From contig CM035808.1 of NCBI GenBank assembly GCA_020466095.1, forward strand, positions 18,517,853-18,581,852: 64,000 nucleotides of DNA, given 5' to 3'. Below, in pieces: positions 24,701-33,944 of this stretch. Position numbers and translations under genes: made by a program. Source of the stretch: Chlorops oryzae. Taxonomy: Eukaryota > Arthropoda > Insecta > Diptera > Chloropidae. Every line of letters begins with the position of its first letter. Within the stretch, counting starts at the first letter, position 1. The notes beneath the pieces are model-generated. The model was not told the DNA's origin. It saw only the letters and a program-made list of their open reading frames with translations, and ran no database searches.

Positions 24701-27700
24701 GCAATCAATCAATCAATCAATCAATCAATTAAGAATAATCTTCGACTTTAAACTTTAAATTTAACCACTACTAACTCTCTACCGAAAAAAAAAAAAAAAA
24801 AAAACAGAAATAAAAATATAAAAAAAACAGTATATCTCAAAACAAATGAAAACTTAACTGAATCGAATCAATATCGTTACTCTTTGTATTGTAAATTTAC
24901 ATAAATTAGGTTGATGTCACTTTTGATTTTTCTTTTCAAAAAAGCTTGATGAATATTCATTCTAATCGTACATTCAGTGATTTAAAAAAAATTCCAAAAA
25001 ATCGTTTTCATTTTTTTAAATTCTTTTCTTTGTTTTCAATTCGTTTGGTCTTTGTACTTCTTTTTGTCGTTTATACTGTGCAAAACAAAAAAGGAAACTT
25101 CTCACTTTGGAAAAACTAAACTAAAAAATTTTAAAAATGCTCTTTCCATGGACGAATGTTTCTTCTTTCTTCTGCGCTCCACCCAACACATTTTAAATGT
25201 CCTTCCCCCTCTTTTATAATACAATTCCTTCTCATTTTGTATTTTATTCCCTTCATTTTTATGTATGTACATACTCGTATATGTTGTATCGTGCCACACC
25301 TACTCCTTTACTGTATATTATTTGTCGTTTCTCTTAAACTTATTTAATATAAGCTCGGAGATCGACTTATATATTTTTAATGAAAGACGAAACATGCTCG
25401 CAAATCGTCGAAAATGAAGAAAAAGGAAAACATTTTTGAAATCGGTGAAGTCCTTTCAGAATTTTGGTTAAGAGAATTGTTGTTCTTCGATTCAAAAATT
25501 CCTTCACACATGTGCGCGGTTCTCATATATTCGATACTTCCCGAGAGTTAAACCATTTTTTGTTTAGGGAAACAAAGTTTCGTAGCGGCAGAGCATATTA
25601 TTTTGAAAAATAAATATAAAATTTGGCAAAAAAAAAAAAATACTTTCGTAGCAGACATTTTTGGAAAATATTAGGAGACGTCTTTTGGAAACTCATTCAA
25701 CCACTATTCCAAAAAAATTATTCCAGAAACTCTTCAAAGGGGGCAGCACTTCATTTGAAATGAAGAAGAAACTGAGACAAAAGTTTAAGATCAATAGAGC
25801 TACTGAGAAAAGAATGACCAATAATTTTTCTATGATTTAATAATAATATTATTTTTGATGTTGTACCTAGTTGATTCAAAGAAAAACTGTTGGTGAGATT
25901 GGCAACACTTGGCCGGAGAAACAATTGATAGCACTATCGATGGTTTCAACCTATCGAAAACATCGATGGTTTTTCGAAACTATCGATAGTTTTCATTCAT
26001 TGACACTTACTTTAGCATTCGAAAGGTGGTGCTGGCAGTGACAGAGGGCTTTCTTCTTTTCGAAATGGACAGATTCCAAAAAATGCCCTTTTTTAGATTA
26101 CGGCGAGTGTCGCTCGAAAATTCATCTTTCTATTATTCATCTTTAAATTGTCGATTATAGAAACAATTGATTATCGAAACTATCGATTTTTGAAATATCG
26201 ACCATTGAAACTATCAATTGTTGACAATATCGATCATTGAAACTATCGAATGTCGAACTAATAGATAATTTTGTATATCGATTAGCGAAACTACCAATTA
26301 TCAATTTATCGATTATTGTACCTATCGATTAGTGAAAAATCGATTGTTGAACTTATCGATTTTTGAGCCTATCGATTATTGAACTCAACAATTGTTGAAA
26401 CTATCGATTATTGAACATATCGATTATTAAAACTATCGATTATGGAACCTATCTGACTATCGAAACTATCGATTTATCACACCATCGATAGCTCCCGGCT
26501 CTACCCAACCAATAAATAAGACGAAGTTACGCACCTTCTTGCTTCATCACGTCGTCTAAAAACCTTCAGAAATTCTGCGACTCTTATGTGTCCCATTTTA
26601 CAAACCCAATGAGAATTATAGGTGTCATGCTTAACTGCGTATACTTTGCTTACAAAGTATGGAAAATTAGTAAGAAAGGCTTTAAAATTCGGCTCCTTGT
26701 ATATAACCACGTGATATAAATTGAGGAGGGATACTTATGCACAATATCTTATTAAATTATTACAGGACCAACATTAATTTTTAAATTTAAAACATTCAAA
26801 TGGTGGAAATTGAAATTTAAACAACTCAAACATGCTATGTTAGATTGAAACCACTAGGAATTTGCGAACCAAATCAATTTAAATTTTTAAAATATATCTT
26901 CCGATAGTACTATCGATATTTCAGACGATCGACTATCGAAAACTTCTATCGATTGTCGCAACTAACGACAGTTCTCCACCTCTATAGAAAACTTTGAAAG
27001 AAGGGTAATTCCACGGGAAATGGTCCCGCCCGTGACACCCGTGAATGCCAATCTGAGCACAAATTGCCTAATTTTAGTGCTTAATTAATTTAAACCTTTT
27101 CAAAATTTTAAATCCTAGAAAATGAAGAACTTTTTCTTAAACTATGATAAGCTAAAGCCTAAAAAGTGAATGCCACGGGTGGGACCATATTCATGGAATT
27201 GACCAGAACTAAAAAAATTTGATACTCCAACCCTAGAGAAGTCCAAAGGGAGTTGTCCACTCCCAATCTCACAATTTCGACCGTTAAATTAAGAATACCT
27301 AAAGCGTATCAGTAGGTAAAATGATGAACGGATATCCGGTCGATAGGCAACGACAGGCACATGTGAAATATTTTGTCAGGTCAGGATTACATTTCATTTT
27401 TCATTTTTATGATTTGTAAAACTATTATTTTATTCAATTGGCTTGCATGAATTTATTCGCTGTAGTAAATGCTTCTTATTGATCGTCGACTTTTTGCATG
27501 ATTTGTTTGACTTTTCGTATTTGAATATTTGGCTTGAAGTTTCATAGATTATACACGATCATACGAAAGATCTAGATCAATTGAATATGCATGGAAAATT
27601 TATTGGAAAAATTATTTTTACATGTTAAAATATTCCATCTGTAAGAAAGATAAACCATTGAAATTTATTTCTGATGACATTTCAAAGTTCATCGACAGTT

Positions 27701-30700
27701 TTTCCGCTTTTTTTTTTTTGTTTAGAAAAAAGTTACATAGACTTACAGTCAGTCAAAAAAGTTAATGTACACTTTCAACTACTACTACTACTACTTTTTC
27801 CACAATTAATATTCGAAGGTGCATATTTTTTATAAAAGAGAAAAGAAAAAAAAAGAAAATCAAATGATTTTCGTAAAAGAATGATAAATAAATTCTTTGA
27901 AAATAACTAATTTGAAGAAACCTTCGAGCAAAGAACAAAAAATGATTCAAATTCATATCAAAAAAGTTTACGTACACTCGAAGCCTTTTCATAATAAACG
28001 AGTTCCAAATGGACATTTTCATAAAAAGTCATCTTTTTGTCGCGTCCGTATATAGATGATTGCCATTCGGGACTGAATATAAACTTTCAAAAATATAAAA
28101 TTCCGCATAAGCTGCACGAAAGTATTGAGAAGCAAAAGTACTATTTACCGCGTACTTGAATGCGGGGCTTAAAATTGCTCATTTAAGTGTCGCGTCCGTT
28201 TGGAAATGCCCAAATGGGAATTTAATATTTTGTGGGACCTCCTTTGGCTTCTATAATGACTTTCAGAGGTCTTTTGATGCTTTTGATCAAATCACCAGTA
28301 TCCTTTTGGGTTATTTTTGCCAACTTAGTCCTTGATGCTGTAATAAGGACCTCCTCCTTTGGAGGATGTTAGATGATTTTGAATCCAACTATTTTCGATA
28401 GGGTTCACATCAGGGGTCTGCTGAAGTGTAGGTATGCAATTGCTTCGGGAAGTTATATAGGAAGCATTGCCAGCCAGTATACAACGTATGTTTGGTAGGT
28501 ATCATTATATTGGTGAAACCAAAAGTTTGTAGTTTTCAGTCATAATTTGAGTAAATAGTGACGAAAATTATGTTCAAAGACGTCAAATAACATCATTTGT
28601 TCCATCTTCAAGTCAATTAAGGCCACATTTCCAACTAAGCCTCTATTGTGCACCCACAAACTCTTTCTTAGCTTTTCTCCATATGGGCATTTCCAGAAAA
28701 AGTAAACTTTTTTGTCGCGTCCGTATATAGCTGATTGCTATTCGGGATATGCTCTATACTTTGAAAAAAATAAAAGTCCGCCAAAGCTGCACGTAAGTTT
28801 TGAGAAGCAAAAGTACTATTTACCGCATACTTGAATTCGGGACTTCAAATTGCTCATTTAAGTGTCGCGTCCGTTTGGAAATGCCCATATATAGTTGAGT
28901 CCATTCCACCCAAATGTATCAACTTTGGACTCATAAGTAACAAGTAATTGAATTCTTGTTATTTAATAAAAATCCTTTATTTAATGAAAAAAGTACACAC
29001 TTTGGTGTAAGCAAGGTGTACGTAGACTTTTTTGACTGACTGAAGCTATTTGCGATATGAAAATTTCGATCAGCATAAAATTCCATGCATATTCAAAATA
29101 TTGTGGGCATTCAAAGCAACCAATTCATAATCTTTTTTGAACGGAAACCCTGCAGAAATTTTGTTCTTGTTTTTTTTTTTTGTTTTGTTTTTTAATTACA
29201 CTAGTTTACGAAAATTAAAAAAAATTGCGACCTTCGGCTTTTGATGATCATTTCTTAAGTAAAATTTTCTGCTGGCTCCGAATATGAAGTCAGAAAATTT
29301 TTAAGTAGAACAGTTTTCGAAATATAGGCTGTTTTCCGTTTTTTGAGTTTTGAAAAATAGTATGGTTGGTAAATTCCAATTATCTACGGACATACTATAC
29401 CGATTTGAAGTTCATACCTATACAATTCAAGGTAATCAAATTCCCTATCAACGATGCCTAGAATACGTTTTGGTCTAACCATTGACTTAGAAGCTATTAA
29501 TGAACTTTTTCAGAAATTTGTTTCATTTTTAACAAAATTTCTTTTAAAAAATCATTTTAAGTCTAAATTACACAATGATAAAATTTTTTTTCATTTTGTT
29601 TCTTCTTTTGACATCAAAGAATGATGATTTAGGAGGAAAGCAAGCAAATGTAGATCACATTCGCTTTAAAAGTGTGGCATATATAGGCATTTAAGTAAAA
29701 ATACTCAAAACTTAATTTTACCAAAAGTACTGATTACACAGGCAAATAAAAAATTAAGGTCCTGATACAGAAAGATGACGTTCTCTACCCTACGTTTTTT
29801 AGGGTGCTGAGCACGCATCTGAACTCAGATTTAACCCATCACCCTCCGATTCCGCCCCAGAAACCCCTAGCACCCACCATTCTGTGAAGATTTCTAGAAA
29901 ACATAAAAAAAAAGAATTACCTATCCGGTCCTACGTTTTTTGGTGTGCTAAATACGAAGCTGAAGTCAAAATATACCCAAGACCCTTAATTTTCCCTCTT
30001 AACCCTTTAGAAGCCAACCCGCAAAGGGTGAAATTTCTATGATATATAAGAAATTGAAAGACGTGTCATACTCTAAGTTTTTTGGTGCGCTAGGAACGAA
30101 TCTAAGTTCGGGAATCATATTCGGATTCAGCAGAAAATTTTACTTAAGAAATGACCGTCAGATGTTTCAGGTCAGATTTTTTGTAAACTAGTGTTATTTA
30201 TTAGGGAATATTGAATATCGCTGCTCGCTCGCTCGCTCGGCTTTTTGTATCGTTCACCAAAATTATCCTCTATAAAAATCAACTCTCAGCGACTTTCATA
30301 TGTATATATATACATATATACATACTTATGTTTTCCCCGACACACGATTTTTGTTGTAATCTTTGTAAATACATATCTATGTTTAAACGTATTAATATAT
30401 GTGCAGTTGAATGTTCTACGTTACTTATGCGCAACATGTTTGTTGTTTTTTGTTCGCCATTAGCCAATCCCAAATCCCCGGATGGGGTCGTTCTCTTTCG
30501 GCGGGGGACCCCCACCAGAAAACGCACTCGATGCTCTGTTAGATGAATTACAAACAATTTCCAAGCCAAATAATGAGGTATGTAATTAATTTTGAATCTT
30601 TCTTATGTTTAGTCATATTCACCCATCTCATGCTCATACATATTAAAAAAACAAAAAAAAAAAAACAAACTTAACACCATTGCCAGGGACGACTTGAAGA

Positions 30701-31631
30701 TTCCACATCCGATGATAGTTCACAGGCCATACAAAGTACAGTCACCACACAAATCTCGCAAGCAAGACTCTTTACACAGAAGGACGGAAATGCAGCTTCA
30801 CCACCTCCCAGTTTACAACAGCAACAGCTACAACAACTACTACTACAACAGCAACAACAACATCAACAACAACAACAGCAGCAGCCGCAACAGCAACAGA
30901 TTATAACAACTAATAGCACATCGGGCGTAATGCTACAGAGCACTGTCGGAAGCCTGCGACGCCTACATTCCTTTCCGAGTGGCTCAGATACGGATATACC
31001 GCAAAATGTGCGCATTGTGAATAAACCGCCGGTGCCCGAACGCACCGCTGAGCTCAATTCGAAAATCACTGGCAAACGTATTCCGCCACCGCCGCCGCCA
31101 CGTACCAGCTCGCGCAGCCCCTTGGCCAGTCCCACCAGTTCGAGTGGACCGCCATCATTGCCAACAATTAGCGATGTCGAGAACGATGGCTCGATGAAGA
31201 GTAACCATGGCGGCGACGGTGGTGATTCATCATCATCTGAAGATCAATTGCATCGGCAAGCAGCGCTGGAAATGCGTCATCAAGAGCTTCTGAAGAAGCA
31301 GAAAATGCTGCAGGAGCAATATTTACGCCTGCAGCAAATGAACAAAATTTCATCATCGGTGGAAATGCAATCGAATGAGCTGCAGAAAACGGGCAGCGAT
31401 CCGAACGTTCAACAATGCAAATTCAATTTGAATTCGAATAGCGCAGGCGCAGCCAATCCGCCAGTGATCAATGCAATGAACAACGAAAATTCCAAAGCCA
31501 CCACACAAAACAATGCTGATGGTGTTACAACAGGCCTACAGAAGGATACTGCCGCCAGCGAGGCAAAGGCTACGGTCGTCGGTGGCATTGTCTCAACAAC
31601 CAAACAGCTCTACGAAACGGACATCCTCTAA
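2621..31631 (+). CDS. CG32809: AIP3-domain coiled-coil protein (SRCIN1/KIAA1217-like; CG32809-type), 20 exons
   Basis: Exons: 2621-2723, 7056-7121, 7212-7232, 7317-7405, 7492-7521, 7597-8112, 8191-8253, 14914-15001, 15083-15175, 15456-15567, 15713-15808, 16825-16988, 20570-20635, 20795-20878, 21002-21064, 21226-21688, 21768-21950, 22197-22293, 30464-30577, 30687-31631. All junctions agree in phase and give 1151 aa. The protein begins MLIRWKNKDKS, then a Ser/Lys-rich stretch. A conserved block at about residues 104-275 (PLGLVFLQYRSETKRALLP, then KIYIHDASKDMFYELED) and a helical, coiled-coil-like block at about 575-770 match the AIP3-type family of SRCIN1, KIAA1217 and fly CG32809. Those relatives are cortical or synaptic scaffolds acting on Src and actin; that role is inferred. 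The tail is poly-Gln, Pro-rich (RIPPPPPPRTSS) and coiled coil, ending YETDIL. ATG 2621 is the first in-frame start. Intron 5 appears to use a GC donor. Other isoforms are likely and cannot be predicted. Confidence 0.9.
4261..5633 (+). mobile_element. innermost TA-flanked DNA transposon, internally deleted
   Basis: Terminal inverted repeats GGGGAGAGGAGCC (left) and GGGGAGAGGAGGC (right, reversed) have TA at both borders. Several subterminal TAATTCCGTAC motifs in both orientations (about 4290 and 5408-5455) look like transposase binding sites. It keeps only the 3' part of a transposase gene, with no DDE catalytic domain. Confidence 0.8.
4672..5238 (+). pseudogene. C-terminal remnant of a pogo-like transposase with PHD-type zinc finger
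   Basis: The open frame has no credible start codon near its 5' end; the upstream catalytic part is missing. It shows the basic tail of pogo/jerky-like transposases (SIILTSSPMKALLEEKEKKR) followed by a Lys-rich stretch, then a zinc finger: CPICGEF, WYRCISCGNWTHVMC. The last Cys pair expected of a PHD finger is absent; the frame runs on to YSATNSMYF and a stop, so the finger is broken by a frameshift or divergence. It is a relic, not a host gene. Confidence 0.7.
6680..6765. repeat. CT-rich microsatellite
   Basis: An interrupted (CT)n / (CTTT)n run on the plus strand within host intron 1. Confidence 0.85.
6823..7000 (+). repeat. tRNA-derived SINE
   Basis: An A-box-like TAGCGTAGGGGATG at about 6834 and a B-box-like GATTCGATTCC at about 6874, with correct spacing, are followed by a non-tRNA body (GTTCGAAGCCTAGCACTGG). 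It ends about 60 bases before host exon 2, so it sits close to that splice acceptor. Confidence 0.6.
7212..7232 (+). other. CG32809: 21-nt microexon
   Basis: Flanked by a CCGTAATTAG acceptor and a GTGAGT donor, it encodes seven residues (GRRAMRR with a split codon at each end). It enters and leaves in phase 1, so inclusion or skipping keeps the frame. Microexons of this size are common in neuronal scaffold genes; regulated splicing here is inference. Confidence 0.75.
7492..7521 (+). other. CG32809: 30-nt microexon with GC donor
   Basis: It encodes MGTRSQKSKK in phase 0. The exon is followed by AAG|GCAAGT, the classic context of a GC-AG intron, and the next exon starts after CATTTAG at 7597. 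No GT donor nearby keeps the frame. A similar GGCAAGTACC occurs inside the following exon at about 7679 and could act as a cryptic donor. Confidence 0.72.
8643..13606 (-). CDS. secreted pentraxin-domain protein, antisense in host intron 7
   Basis: Exons in transcript order: 13606-13229, 13104-12961, 10218-10125, 10041-9921, 9739-9518, 9446-8643. Product about 587 aa. Residues 1-26 form a signal peptide (start MFRLIFGHPVTLTLIVSV). A Ser/Ala-rich linker follows, then a concanavalin-like pentraxin fold: FTICFW and WHHMCSSWNGKTGEWQVW hold the two Cys that form the conserved pentraxin disulfide, and GHKLPANGKLFSGG is the later strand. A disordered Gln/Asn/acidic tail of about 290 aa follows. Pentraxins bind ligands through calcium sites; the ligand here is unknown. 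Exons 3 to 6 join in perfect phase. Exon 2 (144 nt) is one base short: with the pyrimidine-backed acceptor at 13105 an in-frame TAA precedes FAFNHDG in an A5 run, so a 1-base deletion or assembly error is likely. A weaker acceptor after GTTGAG would avoid it. The whole gene sits inside the 6.7-kb host intron. Confidence 0.82.
11054..11191. mobile_element. 138-bp MITE with TTAA borders
   Basis: Inverted ends CCCTGCTGTT and AACAGCAGGG are each bordered by TTAA, as in piggyBac-type non-autonomous elements. A second inverted pair (GGGACC/GGTCCC) lies further in. It sits in intron 2 of the pentraxin gene. Confidence 0.7.
11262..11440. repeat. degraded copy of the CCGATT-ended MITE family
   Basis: TTCCCATTCTAGG, GGAATTTCGAATATTT and the right end GGGCAATATTCATTCAGAAC closely resemble the copy at 39711-39945. 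The left terminus is lost or unrecognisable. Confidence 0.5.
12020..12055. repeat. (GAGTC)n microsatellite
   Basis: Several pure GAGTC units, decaying into GATTC and GTCTATTC. Confidence 0.8.
14430..14880. repeat. degenerate tandem repeat with GCAGTAAAGGGTTAATAAAGCC core
   Basis: Eight copies of a core close to CAGTAAAGGGTTAATAAAG occur at about 14432, 14477, 14538, 14598, 14661, 14723, 14773 and 14855. Spacing is 45-82 bases with AT-rich filler. The array ends about 35 bases before host exon 8 at 14914. Confidence 0.85.
15823..15828 (-). terminator. possible ATTAAA polyadenylation signal
   Basis: On the minus strand ATTAAA begins two bases after the stop codon of the membrane-protein gene. 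If used, cleavage 10-30 bases later would fall at the border of, or inside, the antisense host exon ending at 15808. Confidence 0.45.
15830..16644 (-). CDS. small single-pass membrane protein, antisense in host intron 11
   Basis: Three exons: 16644-16325, 16268-16063, 15981-15830; phases fit and give 225 aa. Residues 1-23 form a signal peptide (MFATFLIINFLLQFGNPF). The ectodomain is acidic (FSDDDVEECMKGLE) with sequons at N54 and N68 and a His-rich run at about 115-127. A transmembrane segment at about 147-169 (FNISITALAFFSFGGYLICL) is followed by a basic cytoplasmic tail containing IKIYRRGRTPHKK and ending YDDLLFENQ. I do not recognise the family. The gene fills nearly all of the 1016-bp host intron: the stop lies 22 bases from the host donor at 15809, and the start is 180 bases from the next host exon. 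Type I topology is inferred from the signal peptide and the basic tail. Confidence 0.8.
17905..19013. repeat. GATGGT/GATGTT satellite, about 1.1 kb
   Basis: A long array of GAT, GGT and GTT triplets is interrupted at about 18350-18500 by unique sequence. Each frame through it is open and encodes Asp/Gly/Val, Met/Val or Ile/Thr/Ser repeats. These are by-products of triplet periodicity, not genes. It lies inside host intron 12. Confidence 0.9.
19458..20039. mobile_element. hAT-like non-autonomous element
   Basis: Ends CAGTGATGCCAAC and, reversed, CAGTGTTGCCAAC form hAT-style termini. AGCGCT/AGCGCG motifs recur inside both arms. The flanking 8-mers GATTTAAG and CTCTTATG match only partly, so a target duplication is not convincing. 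No transposase frame was seen. Confidence 0.6.
20570..22293 (+). other. CG32809: exons 13-18 of the AIP3-domain gene (coiled-coil block)
   Basis: Three short Ser/Lys-rich exons of 66, 84 and 63 nt all start and end in phase 1, so each is skippable. They are followed by 21226-21688, 21768-21950 and 22197-22293. These encode the helical block with YNHLRGLQKKAKDLRMEMR, RLEKDLSDLEGSVESLRGE and FPALSNGLRCLLSNEMEKV, the best-conserved part of the AIP3-type family. Confidence 0.9.
22693..22913. mobile_element. near-complete palindrome, foldback MITE
   Basis: The two halves are imperfect reverse complements over about 90 bases each: left TTGCATTCAGCAGGCTCAAC, right end (reversed) GTGCATTTAGCAGACTGAAC. 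The arms meet near 22800-22820 around AGCATGTTGAC/GTCAACATGC. It lies in host intron 18. Confidence 0.8.
25912..26985. repeat. composite repeat, copy B (expanded by TATCGAT motifs)
   Basis: It shares its left 170 bases (CATCGATGGTTTTT, GACAGAGGGCTTTC, ATGGACAGATTCC) and its right segment (from about 26578) with copy A at 17719-20346. Between them, from about 26140 to 26490, is a degenerate array of units like AAACTATCGATTATTG instead of the GATGGT satellite. Confidence 0.75.
25920..26490. promoter_or_regulatory. dense array of CGAT / TATCGATA motifs
   Basis: More than 20 ATCGAT cores occur in 570 bases, some as full TATCGATA, the DREF site of flies and a variant of the CGATA motif bound by BEAF-32. 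The resemblance is plain in sequence. Binding or insulator activity is inference; the array is equally explained as a decaying minisatellite. Confidence 0.4.
28011..28211. mobile_element. 200-bp element with GGGCATTTCC ends, copy 1
   Basis: The left end GGACATTTTC and right end GGAAATGCCC are inverted. The flanks read AAAT on both sides, a possible 4-bp target duplication. Inside are two direct copies of GTCGCGTCCGT. Confidence 0.65.
28226..28420 (-). pseudogene. remnant of Tc1 transposase C-terminus
   Basis: Frames recovered on the minus strand include PDVNPIENSW (the usual Asp-x-Asn-Pro-Ile-Glu motif region) and RPLKVIIEAKGGPTKY. Stops and frame changes lie between them. It is inactive. 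Confidence 0.65.
28685..28886. mobile_element. 200-bp element with GGGCATTTCC ends, copy 2
   Basis: Same family and orientation as 28011-28211. Ends GGGCATTTCC and GGAAATGCCC are flanked by ATAT on both sides. The interior (GAGAAGCAAAAGTACTATTT) is nearly identical to copy 1. Confidence 0.7.
29199..30193. mobile_element. CACTAG-ended non-autonomous element with long inverted repeats
   Basis: Both ends read CACTAGTTTAC going inward and are bordered by TTA. Homology continues for about 100 bases (CATTTCTTAAGTAAAATTTT in both arms). The right half has three imperfect direct repeats around CTACGTTTTTTGGTGTGCTA (about 29800, 29930, 30075). The 3-bp duplication and CACTA terminus recall the EnSpm/CACTA group, but no transposase is present to confirm it. 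Confidence 0.65.
30464..31631 (+). other. CG32809: exons 19-20 of the AIP3-domain gene (C-terminus)
   Basis: Exon 19 encodes PIPNPRMGSFSFGGG and ENALDALLDELQTISK. Exon 20 starts after TTGCCAG and encodes a CAA/CAG-rich polyglutamine stretch, a Pro-rich segment and a coiled coil around KKQKMLQEQYLRLQQMNK, ending at a TAA at 31629-31631. An 8.2-kb repeat-filled intron separates exon 19 from exon 18. Confidence 0.9.
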
Positions 31632-32081
31632 CGAAAAACGAAATTAGTTTGGTGTGAAACCGAAATTGACATCTAGGCTTTTTTCCCTCACCCCAAAACT
31701 CGCCCCCCTCATTCTGCTTTTTGCTCTTAGCTTCATTATTCGATTTGGATGTTTGTTATTGTCGTTTTAATGCTCATTATCATCAACAAAAAAAAAAAAA
31801 AAAAAAAAAGCAAAGCAAAAAAAAACGAAAAGAAAAGAAAACTCAGTATCATTAAGAAGAAGTTAACTTAATTAGCATAAATTTTCAATTACGCACACTA
31901 GCAATTTGTTGCACACAATATCACAAGCTCACACGTACACACACGCAAACGAATGCATTTGATTAATTAATTAAATTATGAAAATTAATTGATTTAAATT
32001 TTGATTAAAATTTTATTACTACTCTCTAAGAGAAGCACGCCGTCACCGTAAGCATAAGCCTAAGACGCATGCACACAAGCA

Positions 32082-32106
32082 AACACACACACACACACAC
32101 ACACAC
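32082..32106. repeat. (AC)n microsatellite
   Basis: A pure AC run in the presumed 3' UTR of the AIP3-domain gene. Confidence 0.9.
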
Positions 32107-32143
32107 GCACGCACGCACAGAAAGAACTCAAAAACGTATATAA

Positions 32144-32149
32144 AATAAA
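32144..32149 (+). terminator. polyadenylation signal AATAAA
   Basis: This is a canonical AATAAA about 510 bases after the stop of the AIP3-domain gene. Between them (31632-32140) is AT-rich sequence with an A-tract and (AC)n, consistent with a 3' UTR. Later signals may also be used. Confidence 0.5.
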
Positions 32150-32712
32150 GATTTCTCTCAACGCCTGGTTTCCAATAGTGCAGCAAACACAGCAAACGTT
32201 CACAACATCCAAACATATGAAGCAAGTTTCAATCAAATACGCTTTCGGTTGTAAATGGATCCATATATTCGAATGTGTTGAATATTTTCAGCAAATTGCT
32301 GCTCACGAATACCTTCGCTACTGTGAGAAGGGCAAAACTTGCTACACTAAAACGCACTCAAAAACGTGCTAAAGGCCTCGAAAAGATTTCTTGCAAAAAC
32401 TTAAGAGTTAAAAAAAAAAAATTATGATATAAAGAAAAATCAAAGCAGAAATGAAAAATTTGGAAAATTCATTACTACCTATTGTCACAAACTAAAATTC
32501 AAATTTTAATACAACAATGTCACAGACTTTAAAATCACCATAATGACTGAAGCATGTCCATTTCTATCCCTTCCATTGTCTTTAAAAACACAAAATTAAA
32601 ATTTTCACAATCTGAGGCAAGAGTTTAAGAGTGGGCGAACACTTGAAAAAGTTTCTCACGGTCCTATTCTAATATTGTTACAAAATTTAAGCTTGTGAGA
32701 ACAAGGCTTTAA

Positions 32713-33944
32713 GGGGGTTGTCTCCTTCGTGAGGCTGTTTTTGGACCATTTAAAAAAAAAAATTCCTGACAGAAAAGGAAGAGGTTTTTTAATTCGTTTT
32801 TTAATGTGTACCGAAATAAATAAAAACACAGTTTTTTTATGTGAAGGCGGTTCAAAAATTTCTCAGCCGTTAAAGTCAAGACTCCAAAAAAAGGTGTAGT
32901 GCTGGCGGCCACGATTTCTCACCCTCAAGTTGTCCGAAATGAAAAAGAAAAACGGGGTTATAATCAGTATAGATGTCATTTTCAGGTGAATCTCGAACAA
33001 AAAATTTTCTAGTTTTTTTTTTTTATAAAATGGCGGCCATTGAAAAATGACACATCGATTGTGGATATTTTTTTTTTTTGCGGTGCAGTGTAAAAAAAAA
33101 AAATAGTAAAAAATTTATTAAAATTATGATTGATCTTCAGACCATAATGGTGACCATTCTGCGTCGAATTTACTTTGTTTCATTAAAATCGGTCCAGTTG
33201 AACTGGAAAAATCATGGCCGTCATTTAAAAAAAATTGGTTTCGAGATAAATGCGCTTGTAAGCAACGCTTTGCTCAACACCAGTGGCGTGTCCAGAGAAA
33301 TACTGCTTTGATAGTGCTTATATTTTCCACAGTGGTATATTGAACAATTATAAGACATTAACCCAAAAAATTTTGGGGGGGGGGGGCTAGAGGAAGCTTA
33401 GAGAGTTATGGACCAAAAACCAAAAAAATTCGAAAATTTCATAACGTCCGATTTTGATGAAAATTTATATATAGAATAAGTGAAAAATTCTAAGAATTTT
33501 AGCATTTTTTCAAAAAACTGGTCCTTTCTGGACCAGTTTGGAACTAGACCCTAACTAGACTAGTTGTAATCGGTTTCTTGAAAATATTTTGACGCCAAAA
33601 TTCTTAGCATTTTTCGCTTATTCTATATATAAATTTTCATCCAAATCGGACGCCATAAATTTTTCGGATTTTTTTGGTTTTTGGTCCATAACTCTCTAAA
33701 CTTCCTCTAGCCGCCCCCCCCCCAAATTTTTGGGTTAATGTCTTATAATTGTTCAATATACCACTGTGGAAAATATAAGCACTATCAAAGCAGTATTTCT
33801 CTAGACACGCCACTGCTCAACACTGAAGGCTATATCTTCTAAACTGTTTCGAATCTCAAAAAATCCTTTAAACACGATATTCTCAAATATCCAATCTAAA
33901 AAAAAGGGGGGCAAAAATCGAAAAAACCCCTGAAGGCCCTAAAT
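32713..33944. mobile_element. TTAA-flanked repeat family, copy 1 (interrupted)
   Basis: It starts after TTAA with GGGGGTTGTCTCC, as in the copies at 50064, 54664 and 55575, and has the same interior (AAAATGGCGGCCATTGAAAA, TCGGTCCAGTTGAACTGGA, AAGGCTATATCTTCTAAACT). An hAT element splits it at 33281-33815. The right end has decayed. Confidence 0.7.
33281..33815. mobile_element. palindromic hAT MITE with exact 8-bp target duplication
   Basis: Ends CAGTGGCGTGTCCAGAG and, reversed, CAGTGGCGTGTCTAGAG begin inverted arms of about 220 bases each with few mismatches. CTCAACAC lies immediately outside both ends (33273-33280 and 33816-33823), the 8-bp duplication of hAT elements. A short centre carries CTGGTCC/GGACCAG. 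It has no coding sequence. It inserted into the older repeat at 32713-33944. Confidence 0.9.

Larger units (their letters stand above)
27746..29042 (-). mobile_element. degraded Tc1-like transposon
   Basis: Ends CAGTCAGTCAAAAAAGT at 27746 and, reversed, the same 17 bases ending at 29042, with TA before the left end. On the minus strand broken transposase segments are visible: DVNPIENSWIQNHL and IIEAKGGPTKY, the latter typical of the Tc1 C-terminus. Two short elements have inserted into it. Confidence 0.75.
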
